From: Mesostigma viride
Taxonomy: Eukaryota; Streptophyta; Mesostigmatophyceae; Mesostigmatales; Mesostigmataceae
Length of the DNA stretch: 64,000 bases
Reading direction: 5' to 3'
NCBI GenBank assembly: GCA_009746045.1
Contig: RPFO01000156.1
Coordinates: forward strand, 4,947,091-5,011,090
Numbering within the stretch: position 1 is the first letter of the stretch; each line of letters opens with the position of its first letter. A model generated the notes under the pieces. It ran no database searches. It was not told the origin of the DNA and saw only the letters and a program-made list of their open reading frames with translations. This document shows positions 1 through 9,740 of the stretch, piece by piece. Position numbers and translations under genes: made by a program.

Positions 1-907
1 TTATGCTTTCGGTCGTTATACATTCGTATGTGTGCATCTGTGTTGCCATTGTGGTGTCAATTTTGCGCGTGTACTTGTGATGCCTAATACCGTTGGGCTT
101 GCACGCGGCCCCATCGCATGTGGCAGCGACAAGCTCTTGGTCGCCTGTCCAGCGCGGCGAATTCTTGATGGTGAGCAACGGTGATCATTCTTTATGTAGT
201 GCTCATTCCTCAAATTATCAACGTGCTGTGCGCGTCAGCCACCATTGGCCTTGTTCTTCCAGCTTCCGTGCATGATTTTTTTGTAGCCCGCTGGTGATGC
301 TCTCAGCTACAAATAGTTGGCATTATTCGTACCAATTCCTTCGCTGTCGGTAGAACCTTCTTTGCAATCCAGTAGCCTCGGCTGACATTCGTGGCATTGC
401 TGGACTATGTCTCGCTTCCTTGCATGGGTAGCATCTTTGCATATTTATCCTTTTTGCTCAGATCACAGCTTTTTGTCATTCCCTCCCCCCACACACCCCA
501 CCCTGAACGACTCCTGCTAGTGTCAATTGCAGACGTAGAGCCTTCAGCCTCGTTAGAGTTCATCCTACCTGTAACGGGGCATATTGTTGGTTGATTGGCC
601 TTGCTTTTTCTTGGCACTAATCAGGCGTTTCTTTCTTATTGCCGTATTAACCATACAGAGATTGCAATGAAGTAGATTGTGAGGCCTCTTGGCATGTTAG
701 GGAACCTTTGCGATTCCAGGATTCCTGGGTGTGCAGTTTCCTACAACTTGTGAGGCATGTAGATTAAGATCACTCAGCTCCCAAGAAGACCAGCATTTGA
801 TTGAATACAATAAGTGGAGCCCTGCCACAAATGCAGCAGTTAACAGTGGCCTTAAGGTTTCTCAATCCGCACGCGGAAGCAAGAAGCCTCCAGGGTGGGA
901 GGGAGGG
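1..907. other. No gene recognised
   Basis: I see no ORF with recognisable protein character, no clear splice-bounded exon and no tandem repeat here. Only short random-looking frames are present. Confidence 0.5.
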
Positions 908-1518
908 GAAAGAAACAATTGCGGATCATTGCCTGCCTAGCTTGCTTAAGGCATGGCCCGCCGACACACAAGCTGACATCATCCTAAATGAATTAACACC
1001 GGCATGCGTCACACACCGGCCTGAACAGTGCTGAAAACGCCACTACAAACAGCGTGGCCACGCACCCCCAGGCTAGTGCGTTAACCGTACAGGTAGTTGT
1101 ACAAGGTTCCCAAGACTGACAAACATAAAACGCGCCCATCGACCCCTTGGGCCGGTCCGAATCCACTTTACAATAATTAATCACGACTCACTAAATAACC
1201 CAAATCAGCCAAAGATTCGGTAAGCAACCAGCCGACCCTACAGGTCCCCACCTAACCTCAGCTGGTGCAACCAAACACGAATCTTTGCAAGTGAAGTCGT
1301 ATAAAACCTACAATTAATTTTCTCGGACCGCTAATTAATAGCCACCGACCCTTATAAACAACCGGGTCATCCAAGGAAAATTCGGGCGAGCAGGAAACCC
1401 TTTGTACAAATCGAATTAGTCAGCCCATGTCGCAGACAGCCTTCCACATCCAGGCCAAGGCATGGCGGCCTTATCTTTCCCGCATGCGTTAATTAAACTA
1501 TATTCAGAGAAAACCGAT
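908..1518. repeat. Dispersed ~600-bp repeat, copy 1
   Basis: This stretch matches 10109-10702 in the same orientation over nearly its whole length, from GAAAGAAACAATT to GAGAAAACCGAT, with substitutions and small indels. Both copies contain AT-rich blocks such as ACAATTAATTTTCTCGGACC. Flanks differ on both sides and I find no target duplication, TG...CA ends or coding capacity. It is a divergent dispersed repeat of unknown class. Confidence 0.8.
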
Positions 1519-1796
1519 ACAATTTAGGTGAACATCCATGGCCAATTTTTTTCTCGAGCACCCCTGTCTCTCTCTTGGCCCAGTATCTCACCTTCTTTGT
1601 CCTAAAACTAGGCCGGTACTCATAGATAGCCACGCAACTGCTGCGATCTCCCCCGCATCCTTACATACAAGTGAACTGAAGTCATTAAAAATTGACAGTT
1701 GTTGGCGCGTCCAGCGCGTGGCTTCATCTCACTAACAAATTTTTGTGTGTACCGATGCGTGCTTTGCCGGATGATGTATTTTTGTCTTGCATGCAG

Positions 1797-2033
1797 GCAA
1801 TATACCTAACACAGTCGGGCTGGGCACATCCGTCAGTCCAACACGGCGAGAGGCCACATGCGGATGCAGATTTTGTAGGCTCTGAGCCCTGGTCACATTG
1901 CCGTAGCACTCAACAGTGTCCTGTGATTGTTTCTAGAGAGTCATCCAGATATTTCAGCAATGGTGGCTGGGACAGCCCTCGTAATGGTTCCAGTGATGAT
2001 GAGGATGATGACTTTGATGACGAGGACTGTTGA
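1797..2033 (+). CDS. Possible terminal exon with acidic C-terminus
   Basis: An open frame runs to a TGA at 2031-2033 and ends in a Ser/Asp/Glu-rich tail (SSDDEDDDFDDEDC). A plausible splice acceptor (TTGCATGCAG) ends at 1796, so this could be the last exon of an unrecognised gene. No upstream exon could be linked to it and no domain is recognised. Acidic tails of this kind occur in many nuclear proteins, so they give no function. It may be fortuitous. Confidence 0.22.
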   Translation, partial: AIYLTQSGWAHPSVQHGERPHADADFVGSEPWSHCRSTQQCPVIVSRESSRYFSNGGWDSPRNGSSDDEDDDFDDEDC

Positions 2034-2725
2034 GCCCCGTTGTGCTTGTCGGTCAACAGATTTTATATTGCATTTGTGAGATGATTGTGGGTGTCCATTT
2101 TGCACACCACCCACAGCCATGCTTGAGTGCACCGTTCCTTGTGTGTGTATCAATACAGTTGGTGTTCGTATTTGATCAGTTGTGCCATTTCATCGGGTTG
2201 TTGCATGCCATCTGAACATGTTCACTCCCCGTTGCCATTTTATCATACCAGTGTTGTGAGCTCAGAGCAATGGATGCATGATGCAGTGTTGTGATTTAGT
2301 GTAGATATTGACGATGCCACCTTTGATCAGCATGATGGATGCTTGGCCAGCGATGGGTCGGAGGTTGACACTTGATGACCGTGATGACGATTGCCCTGAA
2401 TGTTCAATATTGGTGTTTTTCTTAACATCCCAGTCGATACTTTTGCAATAAACCATGTCTCCCACGGCTCATGACATTGTGGTGCATTTTATCATGCACC
2501 TGAGGGTGTTTCCAGCTTGTTTTGTCAGTTCCTTTCAGTACCCCCCTCTGGTTTTTCAAGTTGTCACCTGCAATTAAGAACTTTCTCAGTGGCGAGTTCT
2601 TGGTGTCATCCTTTGAAAGCTTGCCCCGTACCGCTGCACGTGTTGTCTCTCCTGGCATTGCCACCTTGCCGTGTCCCACCTTGGCCTTTTCCTTCTCCAT
2701 CTCTGCTGCGGCATGCACGCACTTC
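2034..2725. other. No gene recognised
   Basis: Non-coding appearance. Short overlapping frames on both strands lack conserved motifs. If the acidic exon ending at 2033 is real, the first part would be its 3' UTR. Confidence 0.4.
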
Positions 2726-2729
2726 CTTG

Positions 2730-3048
2730 CTGCGGATGTGCATTATGCGTGCTTTGTGATATATCACTTCCCCTGAGTGGTTGTGATTTATCACCTTATC
2801 ACATTTTGTTTTTCTGTGGGTTTGTGACATTTTGTGACACTTTGACATTTTGTGATAATGACGTTATCACAAAATATGCTGGTTTTATCACGTTTGTCAC
2901 GTTTTGTCACAATCATGACATGTCTCGATCACAATTTGTCACAGTTTTATCACATTTTGTCACATTTTGTCACGTTTTATCATTTTTTTATCACAAAATG
3001 TCACAAAAGTGACATTTTGTGATAAAAAAATATCACAAAATGTCACAG
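2730..3048. repeat. Cluster of TTTTGTCAC/GTGACAAAA motifs with perfect hairpin
   Basis: About 300 bp are dominated by many copies, in both orientations, of a motif close to ATCACAAAATGTCAC. The cluster ends in a perfect inverted repeat with 22-bp arms at 2983-3004 and 3009-3030 around an AAAA loop, followed by one more half-motif. Such motif crowding resembles the subterminal repeats that transposases bind, or a viral origin-like region. The cluster abuts the 3' end of the minus-strand ORF group that begins at 4857. Confidence 0.85.
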
Positions 3049-3402
3049 ACCCCTTCCTAGTGTAGCAACATTGTTGGTTAGTGAGGACCTGCTGGGGGGT
3101 TGAGCCAAGGTTGCAGGAGGGGCAGGGGCCTGGTTCAGGGTAAGGGAAGGGTCATCACTAAATCTGACCTGCATACGTTGTTCATAGGTAGGAGGGGTAA
3201 GTGAGGGACGACGGCGACCACCAGCAACAGGAGAAGGAGGTGAGGTACGCAGATTACCTTGAGGAGTGAGATGGTGCACCGTTTCAAGTGAGTCCCGTCG
3301 GTTACCACGATTGTTGTTATGGTTGTTAGTATTATTATTATTATTACTCATAGTAGGAGTGTTGGTAGGTATAGGCGACATGTTACCACCCACTGGATCC
3401 AT
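3043..3402 (-). CDS. Asn/Pro-rich ORF of the viroplasmin cluster
   Basis: This 119-residue minus-strand frame starts with MDPVGGN. An Asn-rich low-complexity stretch follows (about residues 19-31), then basic and Pro-rich sequence with SPPSPVAGGRRRPS. It ends where the TTTTGTCAC motif cluster begins, so the frame may be the N-terminal part of a longer protein cut by rearrangement. It is the fourth of four same-strand frames, 124 bp downstream of the viroplasmin-like ORF. Disordered, basic N-termini are common in structural or gag-type proteins, but no homology is recognised, so function is unassigned. Confidence 0.4.
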   Translation of the reverse strand: MDPVGGNMSPIPTNTPTMSNNNNNTNNHNNNRGNRRDSLETVHHLTPQGNLRTSPPSPVAGGRRRPSLTPPTYEQRMQVRFSDDPSLTLNQAPAPPATLAQPPSRSSLTNNVATLGRGL

Positions 3403-3526
3403 TTTTAATTAAGTAAATGATTAGGAGTCTAACTGAAAGCCACAAGGATAAAGGACAAGGCCTAATTTAAGGCAAGGAAAGAAAGAAAAAAGCTTTTAAT
3501 GTCTTAAAAGAAGGAAACAATTTAAA

Positions 3527-3919
3527 TCAATCCTTTTTAACAACAGTAATGGATAGGGAACCGAATTCTAAGGTGAGAGGAGTATCTGAAGTAGATGAAG
3601 ATGCAGCCCGTTTAGGGGGAGAAGAAGGAGGGGTAGCAAAGACTAGAGCTTCTACGGGAGGACGACCATGAGGAATAGGGCGTACGTGCAGGCCTAAATC
3701 TGATTGGCTATGATCTATAAGGAACTGCTGAGCTTCTTCGAAGGTCATAAATTTCTTATACCTAATTACGTTGTATACACGGTTCTGGACAATCTTCCTA
3801 GCGTCGGACCAAGAAAGGAAAATGGAGGACCATTGAGGCGTAATCACTACGTAATATTTAGCTAGACTATTATCGCTAGAAGAATGGGAAGGAGCAGTAA
3901 AAGATCGCCGCTGGCTCAT
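3527..3919 (-). CDS. Viroplasmin / RNase H1 N-terminal (Cauli_VI-type) domain protein
   Basis: A 130-residue protein. Residues about 21-70 fit the caulimovirus viroplasmin / RNase HI hybrid-binding fold: a YYVV strand, a central IFLSWSDARKIV segment, then RYKKFMTFEEAQQFL, matching the family pattern of YxV, Gly/hydrophobic-x-W-x-E/D, F-K-x-F-x-T-x-x-E-A. In RNase H1 this small domain binds RNA/DNA hybrids; here no RNase H catalytic domain follows, only a Pro/Ser-rich tail (FATPPSSPPKRAASSS) and a short hydrophobic end. Its ATG overlaps the TGA of the upstream frame as ATGA (3916-3919), a spacing usual in viruses and retroelements rather than nuclear genes. Domain call is from visible pattern; the viral origin is inference. 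Confidence 0.6.
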   Translation of the reverse strand: MSQRRSFTAPSHSSSDNSLAKYYVVITPQWSSIFLSWSDARKIVQNRVYNVIRYKKFMTFEEAQQFLIDHSQSDLGLHVRPIPHGRPPVEALVFATPPSSPPKRAASSSTSDTPLTLEFGSLSITVVKKD

Positions 3920-4119
3920 GGTAACGCACCTTGTTCTTGAGTAGTCACGATAGGAGTGGAAGGGGTAGGAGTCGACTTAGCTGGGTTATCTGGATCACCG
4001 AAATGACGAGGGCGGCAATGGTCCAGCGCTCGTAGTCCTAAAGTCAGCGACCCAGTGAGTTTCTGCGAGTGCGGCCGTCTAATGAGCAGCAACACGAAGG
4101 AAAAGGTGGAACCTACCAC
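3916..4119 (-). CDS. Short ORF overlapping the viroplasmin-like ORF
   Basis: A 67-residue frame whose stop (TGA) shares bases with the start codon of the next ORF. Its C-terminal half is Pro/Thr-rich (NPAKSTPTPSTPIVTT), which reads like the tail of a larger protein whose upstream part is lost or frameshifted. No domain is recognised. Its main significance is the coupled ATGA junction, which suggests a polycistronic or viral-type arrangement. Confidence 0.35.
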   Translation of the reverse strand: MVGSTFSFVLLLIRRPHSQKLTGSLTLGLRALDHCRPRHFGDPDNPAKSTPTPSTPIVTTQEQGALP

Positions 4120-4317
4120 GATGCAGAAAAGTGTAATCTACGAGACGCTAGTCGTCTCTCTAACGCAGAACCAAAACCACCTATCTACGACAGTAGGCCA
4201 CATGTCTCAAGAAAACAAAACGAGGAAAAGGAAAAGGAACTAGCTACGTGAGGAGTTCATCCGCTTTGAGCAGGTCTAACTTCTAGGCATGCAGGGCGTG
4301 TCCCGAATCGGGCAGCA

Positions 4318-4857
4318 CTACCCCCCCAGCTCGCAGGCGACCCGCCCATTACCTGTCAAGTAGGTGTCGTCTTCATTTTCCCGGACGCGGAAGGGTTGAT
4401 TCAATGACGTATGTTGCAGGGGATCGTCGTCTGGTTCTCTACCTAAAATTCCTCCGAGTCCATTGTTACGCCGCGGGTATCTACCACTACCTCTACCTCT
4501 ACCTGGCCTGATGCTACCTAAACTAGTCAAGCCACCTCTAGTTAATCCTCTAGCGAAAGACGAACGAGACGATCCAGATCTCAATGCATTAACGTAAGTG
4601 TTGCTATAATACGCCATAAGCCATTTATACAACCCGTTTATTCCAGGAATAGAGGAAGGAAACACAACTACACTGCCGTGACCCAAGCCTAAATGTGTTA
4701 ATTCATTTAACACACGCCGAGTGCACACACGAGGGGTAGAACGTGCATAAATGGTCACCAACGGTCCAACACGCTCGGGCCGACATGGCCCTCGCCTACA
4801 GATGCACGCTGGTCCACTACATCTACAGATGCACGCTGGTCCACTACATTCTACCAC
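4318..4857 (-). CDS. RG-rich unknown ORF upstream of the viroplasmin cluster
   Basis: A 179-residue minus-strand frame. The N-terminus carries a short duplicated Cys-rich motif (CSGPACICR), encoded by a direct repeat near 4797-4853. The middle contains a plausible folded segment (VVFPSSIPGINGLYKWLMAYYSN). An Arg/Gly-rich stretch (RPGRGRGSGRYPRRNNG, about residues 116-132) is of the type that binds nucleic acid, followed by an acidic end. It lies upstream of, and on the same strand as, the viroplasmin-like gene. I do not recognise a family. Confidence 0.35.
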   Translation of the reverse strand: MVECSGPACICRCSGPACICRRGPCRPERVGPLVTIYARSTPRVCTRRVLNELTHLGLGHGSVVVFPSSIPGINGLYKWLMAYYSNTYVNALRSGSSRSSFARGLTRGGLTSLGSIRPGRGRGSGRYPRRNNGLGGILGREPDDDPLQHTSLNQPFRVRENEDDTYLTGNGRVACELGG

Positions 4858-4859
4858 AG

Positions 4860-5635
4860 GACCAAAGGATCAGGACCACTAGTAAAGTACGCGGCGCGGC
4901 GCCCCAAAGGCACCCAATGTGCCACGGTACTGTTACGAGGACAATAGTGTCCCGGTAGAAGCTACACGTAAACCTAGGGACAACCGAGGCAAAAGACCTA
5001 ATTTACGTCCGTAACTACAACGAATTGTTACGCGACGTAACAGTAACTGACACTGCTGCACCGACCACCGACACGCCCGCCTACGTACCATATCCAAGCC
5101 ACCTCCGCAACCCAAGCATCTCCAACCCTCACACAAACCTGTGACCTACGCACGATATTCCGACATTGACAACTGTCTCCCACAACTACTTCATAGTCAA
5201 CCCATAACAATGTCCCCCATGACCCCCGCCAAAGGGGGGGGGTCCCCCCCCCCGGAACACACACACTCTACAATACCCAGGACCACGAGTACCCACCCAA
5301 TTCGATCACCTCCCACAACGGTATCACCCACGGTGTAGGCCACCCACGAGTCCAATGCGGCCTCCCCCATGTCCACAGCGACACCCCTGCGACCCCGCCA
5401 GTGCGCCCACGGACTGCACGCCTCTCCACAGGACTCCCACCCCCACCCACCCACCCACGTCCACCCACCCCCACCCCCCGCATACTATGCAGACGGAAGT
5501 TCGGCGGGCGAGCCGGAGTGCCGGTACGGGATTAAGCGACTCAGCCCGCGCTAGGCTATATTAACCCCCGCAGGGGCCTGCTGGTTCAATGCGACACAAG
5601 TCGGTGACCACCCCAAAAGCAAGCCCCCCAGATTA
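4860..5635. other. C-rich and CACCC-rich spacer, no gene
   Basis: From about 5215 to 5490 the plus strand is strongly C-rich with runs such as CACCCACCCACC. The frames here are low complexity and I support no gene. Confidence 0.45.
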
Positions 5636-5720
5636 ATTAATTAATTAATTAATTAATTAGACTCGTGCTCCCGTTGGGGAGTCACGGAGCATTAACCCTG
5701 ATGGATGGATGGATGGGTGC
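5636..5720 (-). mobile_element. LINE 3' terminus fragment: hairpin plus (TTAA)n tail
   Basis: Read on the minus strand, a CCATCCATCC tract leads into a stem-loop (CTCCCCAACGGGAG, with GACTC/GAGTC outside) and then about six TAAT units. The same 50-bp arrangement recurs at 62520-62612. It is interpreted as the 3' end of a LINE subfamily related to elements A-C. Confidence 0.6.
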
Positions 5721-6061
5721 AAAGCCCCCCAAAAGATCCAGCATTTCGCAATTCCGGTATTGTGCAAAAAGGAAAGAGGTTTTACGACACCATAATAGAC
5801 TGAGCCGGCGCAGCAGGTGCTGAGACGAAAAAGAACGACAAAGGTCTGGCGTTGCCTCGCCTCCCTCAGACGCCTTCCCCGACTCGAGTCTCGCAATAGG
5901 GAATAATTTTTAGCTTCGGAGCGCAACCCCCATTAAAAAATTAAATTAAATTAAATTATAACATGCCTCCGTGGGGAGGTCATGTAGCACATATTTCATG
6001 ATGGATGGAGGAAGCCGCGTGATCGAACTGTCCTAACTCTATCTAGAAAATCCTACCTGCA

Positions 6062-6826
6062 CTACTCATCAAAACGCCTCCTCCGCTTGGGGGGAGGTGG
6101 CTTGCCCACAGCTAGGTCGGGCATGTGCGCCTTGACAATCTTCTTCCACCGCGTCTTGTCCTGCATGGCAGTCCAAAGACGGGAGAGAGAGTGGATGCGG
6201 TGCTCAAACTGGGCTGGGACCACTAGGTCGTCCAGCAACATCTGAACGTAGTTGGTGACAGGTTTCCCTACCCTTTTGGGAATGTCCTTGGGGCCAGGCC
6301 AGGTCAGAATGTGCCGCCCTGGCTGTCCAAGCCGCTGGGGGCCGGCCAGACCAAGGGTGGTGTCGACCTGGCTGGTGCGGGCAAGGTGTCCTACAAATGC
6401 TATCCTACGCTGCCTAATCTCGTCCGAAACACGAGGCATGCCATGATACAAAGACTCTGATGACGGACGCTCGGAAAAACCTACATTAAGGACCTGCCGG
6501 AGCATCCTGTAAACTGTGCCGTCGAGCCGAGCTGCCAGTTTGGGTGGGAGGGTCCACGCCTCGGCGCCATACGTGAGCACCGTGAGGACGAGGACCTTGA
6601 AGAGCATGCGCTTGCGGTGCCCGTCCAGGCCCTTCGAGCGCCAGTAGGGTGTGAGCGAACGGAGCTTGGCCCAGGCAAGGCCGATGCGGGTGTCCACATC
6701 GTCGGCGGTGTCAGGAAGCCAGCTCCCCAACAGCTTGAAGCGGTCGCGGAACGGGACCTCCGTCCCGTCGAGCAGGCGCGGCAGCGGTGGTTTACTGGAT
6801 GCCCCTATCACCATCGCCTCAGTTTT
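6062..6826 (-). pseudogene. LINE A post-RT C-terminal domain
   Basis: C-terminal part of LINE A ORF2. It contains FKLLGSWLPDTADDVDTRIG, LTVLTYGAEAWTL, a LDGTVYRMLRQVLN segment and RQRRIAFVGHLARTSQVDTT, all of which align with the plus-strand copy B (KLLGSWLPD, TYGAETWTL, IRHRRLGLAGHLARTDQ). The region resembles the thumb and C-terminal segment common after RT in several LINE clades. It ends with a basic tail (PPPPKRRRRFDE). The apparent N-terminal 43 residues of the longer open frame (6827-6955) belong to inserted DNA. Without the RT in frame it is a pseudogene fragment. Confidence 0.8.
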
Positions 6827-7646
6827 AGTTGAACGCCCTTCACCGCTGGCTAGCACGCCGGCGATGGAGACGGGATTTTTGTTGTTTGGGGAACCGATTG
6901 TGGGAGGCTGAGCCCGCAGCCGCCACTGATTGCTATTGAACCCTTGCAGCTGCATGGCCAGGCCGCAAGGAGCTCAGCGGCGCGGCGCTAACCGATAAGG
7001 CATGCTCGAGCCTCTAACCCGAGACTACCGGTAGGCTACCCGATAGCGCATGCTCGAGCCTCTAACCCGAGACTACCGGCACTCAGCGGATCTGTGCTAC
7101 CGAGGGCGACGGTTCTCTGACCGTCCCGGCGCGCACTGGCTTCCGTACCTTGCTTAGGCACCGACTAGCATCTAGACACCAATCTTTGATGCCCACCTGA
7201 CTAGGCGCCCAGGCCGGCGACTACCGGCCAGCGGATAGATGCCACTCGGGAGCACAACTCCCATACTTTCTTTTTAAATAATTATCATAAATTATTTGAA
7301 GCGAGGGGCAATAGGGTAGCACTGACCCTACGTACGTTCAAGTAGAGAAACACGTAACGACACCCCCGTCCCTTTCTAGCCTACCGGTAGCCTCTAACCC
7401 GAGACTACCGGTAGGCTACCCGATACATAGTGCATGCTCGAGCCTCTAACCCGAGACTACCGGCACTCAGCGGATCTGTGCTACCGAGGGCGACGGTTCT
7501 CTGACCGTCCCGGCGCGCACTGGCTTCCGTACCTTGCTTAGGCACCGACTAGCATCTACTAGACACCAATCTTTGATGCCCACCTGACTAGGCGCCCAGG
7601 CCGGCGACTACCGGCCAGCGGATAGATGCCACTCGGGAGCACAACT
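6827..7646. mobile_element. 820-bp insertion in LINE A with internal ~250-bp direct repeat
   Basis: The insertion splits the LINE A ORF2. GTTTT occurs on both sides (6822-6826 and 7647-7651). The related copy C carries an uninterrupted CAGTTTTGACAC at 27450-27470, which acts as the empty site. Ends are AGTTG...CAACT, weakly extendable as an inverted repeat. Inside, about 7011-7258 and 7391-7646 are near-identical direct repeats around a 132-bp AT-rich core. I see no coding capacity. It could be a small non-autonomous element or a TRIM-like remnant, but a complete pair of matching LTRs is not present. Confidence 0.75.
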
Positions 7647-7651
7647 GTTTT

Positions 7652-8545
7652 GACACTAATCTCCAGCCCCACCGCCCGTGCCTCCAGGCCCAGGCAGTCC
7701 AGCCAGGTCTGAATGTGCTCGGGGCTCTCGATGAGGGTGGTATCATCCGCATAAATCAGGTCGGCAAGGCGGTAACCAGGTCTAACCCCGCCGCGGTGCT
7801 CTTTCACGTTAAGGATGTCCAAGCCTGGCTCGAACCCCTTAAGAGCAGTAAAGCGCGCACGTGCCCGGCGCATGACGTGATCCACGACAATAATGAACAG
7901 GTATGGGGACAGGACACAACCTTGCCACACCCCGTGGTGAAGGGGGAATGGTGGAGTGGTGCCCTCCGCAGTCCGCACTACTGCCTGTGAGCCCTCATCA
8001 TACAGACGGCGAATGGCAGCAATAAACGCAGGTGGTACCCGATCCAGAGCTAGGATGGCCCAAAGAGCCTCCCAGAGAACCGTGTCAAAGGCCTTGATAT
8101 AGTCAACAAAAATGAAGACCAGCGGCAAACTGTCAGGGGGAAGTCGACGCACCTCCTCCATCAACCGGCGCGCGACAAACACAGCCATGACAGTGTTACG
8201 ACCACGACGGAAACCCATCTGAGACTCACCCAGGTGTGGGTCCAGCGCGGCGCGGAGCCTGTGCAGCATCATGCGCATGAAGACCTTCAGCGCGGCGCTC
8301 TGGAGGCAGACACCCCGGTAGTTACCGGGGTCAGCAGCAGAGCCCTTCTTGTACAGCATGACGCGGATGGCCGTCTGCCACTCAGCAGGCGGAGGCTCGT
8401 CAGAGAGCAGGACACGGTTACAGAACGCCAGCAGAAGATCCCGAACCGCCAGATCAGGGGTCTTCAGCAGCTCAGCAGAAAGGTGGTCGGCACCGACCGC
8501 CGCATCGTACCGCAGGCGAGCAAGGGCGCCGTCCAATTCCTTCAA
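7652..8545 (-). pseudogene. LINE A reverse transcriptase domain
   Basis: Reverse transcriptase of LINE A, the enzyme that copies element RNA onto nicked chromosomal DNA. The RT motifs appear in order: WQTAIRVMLYKKG, ANYRGVCLQ-like (NYRGVCLQSAALKVFMRM), ESQMGFRRGRNT, FIFVDYIKAFDTVLW with the motif A aspartates, GVWQGCVLSPYLF, and LIYADDTTLIE, the YADD catalytic box. The frame runs into inserted DNA below 7652, so the last 31 residues of the open frame are not element sequence. Sequence elsewhere shows the normal continuation should be the K-T-E-A region found at 6062-6826. It cannot encode an intact protein. Confidence 0.88.
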
Positions 8546-8824
8546 AGTGAAGGGGGGACGACGTCGTCAGTGGCAAGGCAGCCCTCCTGCAAGGCGGGGA
8601 CTTGGTAGTCCGCGGCCGAGGAGGGGGCGCTGGCGGCGGCGGGGGTCCGGCGACCCCGAGGCGGGCGGCCGTCTCGGGGTGAAGCGGCGGGGGGGGGCGC
8701 GAGCCCCACCGGTCAAGGAAACATTGTGGGCCAACCAGCGGTCAAGGCTGACCGGCGCCGTGCCGTCCCCCGTGTGCTCCACCGGGGTGCGCTGCCGCCG
8801 GCCGCCGAGCCGGTCGAGGTGGTA

Positions 8825-9724
8825 CTACATGTCCTTGCCCTGGTTGCGAGCCTGGCAGGCCTTGGCATCCGCGATGCACTGGGCCGCCTCCGCGTCCTGA
8901 GCGTGCTCGTAGGCCTCCACAAGGGCGGCCTTGAGCAATGGTTTCTGCAGCGGGTCCCGGTTACGCTTGAGGCGGTGCCGGGCGGCCAAGACCTTGGGGT
9001 CCTGGCGGTAGAGCGGGCCGGGGCGACGGCGGGGCATGACCGGCAGGTGCCGGGCCGCCAGCAACGGGGCACGGGCCGCAAAGCCCGCAAAAATGGCTGC
9101 GTTGGGGGCACCATTGTCCAGCTCGTCGACGTCCGCCCGGGCGTCCAGGGCCGACAGGTACTCCTGACGGCACTGGTTCCGCTCGTGCTCGGCGTCCGTC
9201 CAGTCCTCAGGATCTCCCTTGACCGGACGTAGAGCAGACCAGTCAGGGCGGACCACTGGGGCGCGGCGCGCGGGGACGTGGAACCGGAGCCGAAGGGTCG
9301 CGCGCACCAACCGGTGGTCAGAGCACACCGTCGGCGTGTCAAACACTCGGGTGTCCAGGACCGAGGTGCACCTGGACTGCCGTACCACCACGTAGTCCAA
9401 ACAGGCCTGACGGCCGTTAGGGCCACAAAAAGTGACCAAGTCCTGTGAGGGACGTTGGAAGTGGCAGTTGACAGCAACCATCCCGCTATCCCGCAAAAAG
9501 GCAGAAAACAGGGGAGTGTTGTCGTTAGCAGTAGTGTCAGCAGGCGCAAAGCGGCTGCCAGCAGTGCCCACGGGGAGCGTGGCATTGGCGTCGAGCAGCA
9601 TAACCAAAAAGTGGCGGGCCGGGGTGACCCTCTCAAGGCCTCGGGGCAACCCCCATGCACGGCTCCTAATGTCCCCAACTACCCCTCCTCGGCAGGGGCA
9701 ACTGGACAACGTACCTGCCGCCAC
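8825..9724 (-). pseudogene. LINE A endonuclease C-terminal half and linker
   Basis: Broken ORF2 5' part. The frame shows the C-terminal half of an EEP/APE-like endonuclease: LLDANATLP near residue 45 (an LxGDxN-like position), SGMVAVN, a long LDYVVVRQS strand, and the terminal CSDHRLV motif (the SDH catalytic histidine). After this comes the charged linker that precedes RT (ERNQCRQEYLSALDARADVD). The N-terminal catalytic asparagine/glutamate half of the domain is absent, so the copy is 5'-truncated at about 9740. In LINEs this enzyme nicks the target DNA before target-primed reverse transcription. It is dead in this copy because downstream frames are shifted. Confidence 0.75.
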
Positions 9725-9740
9725 AAAAAATAATTTATAT

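Larger units (their letters stand above)
5934..9740 (-). mobile_element. LINE element A, 5'-truncated and disrupted
   Basis: A non-LTR retrotransposon on the minus strand. In element order it has the C-terminal half of an apurinic-type endonuclease, a linker, a reverse transcriptase, a post-RT region, and a 3' UTR. The UTR ends in a CATG(A)CCTCC...GGAGGCATG hairpin (about 5962-5987) followed by an AATTT-type tail near 5934-5958. It is frameshifted between endonuclease and RT (8546-8824) and interrupted by an 820-bp insertion (6827-7646). Sister copies are at 23490-25830 and 26400-28690. Confidence 0.85.
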
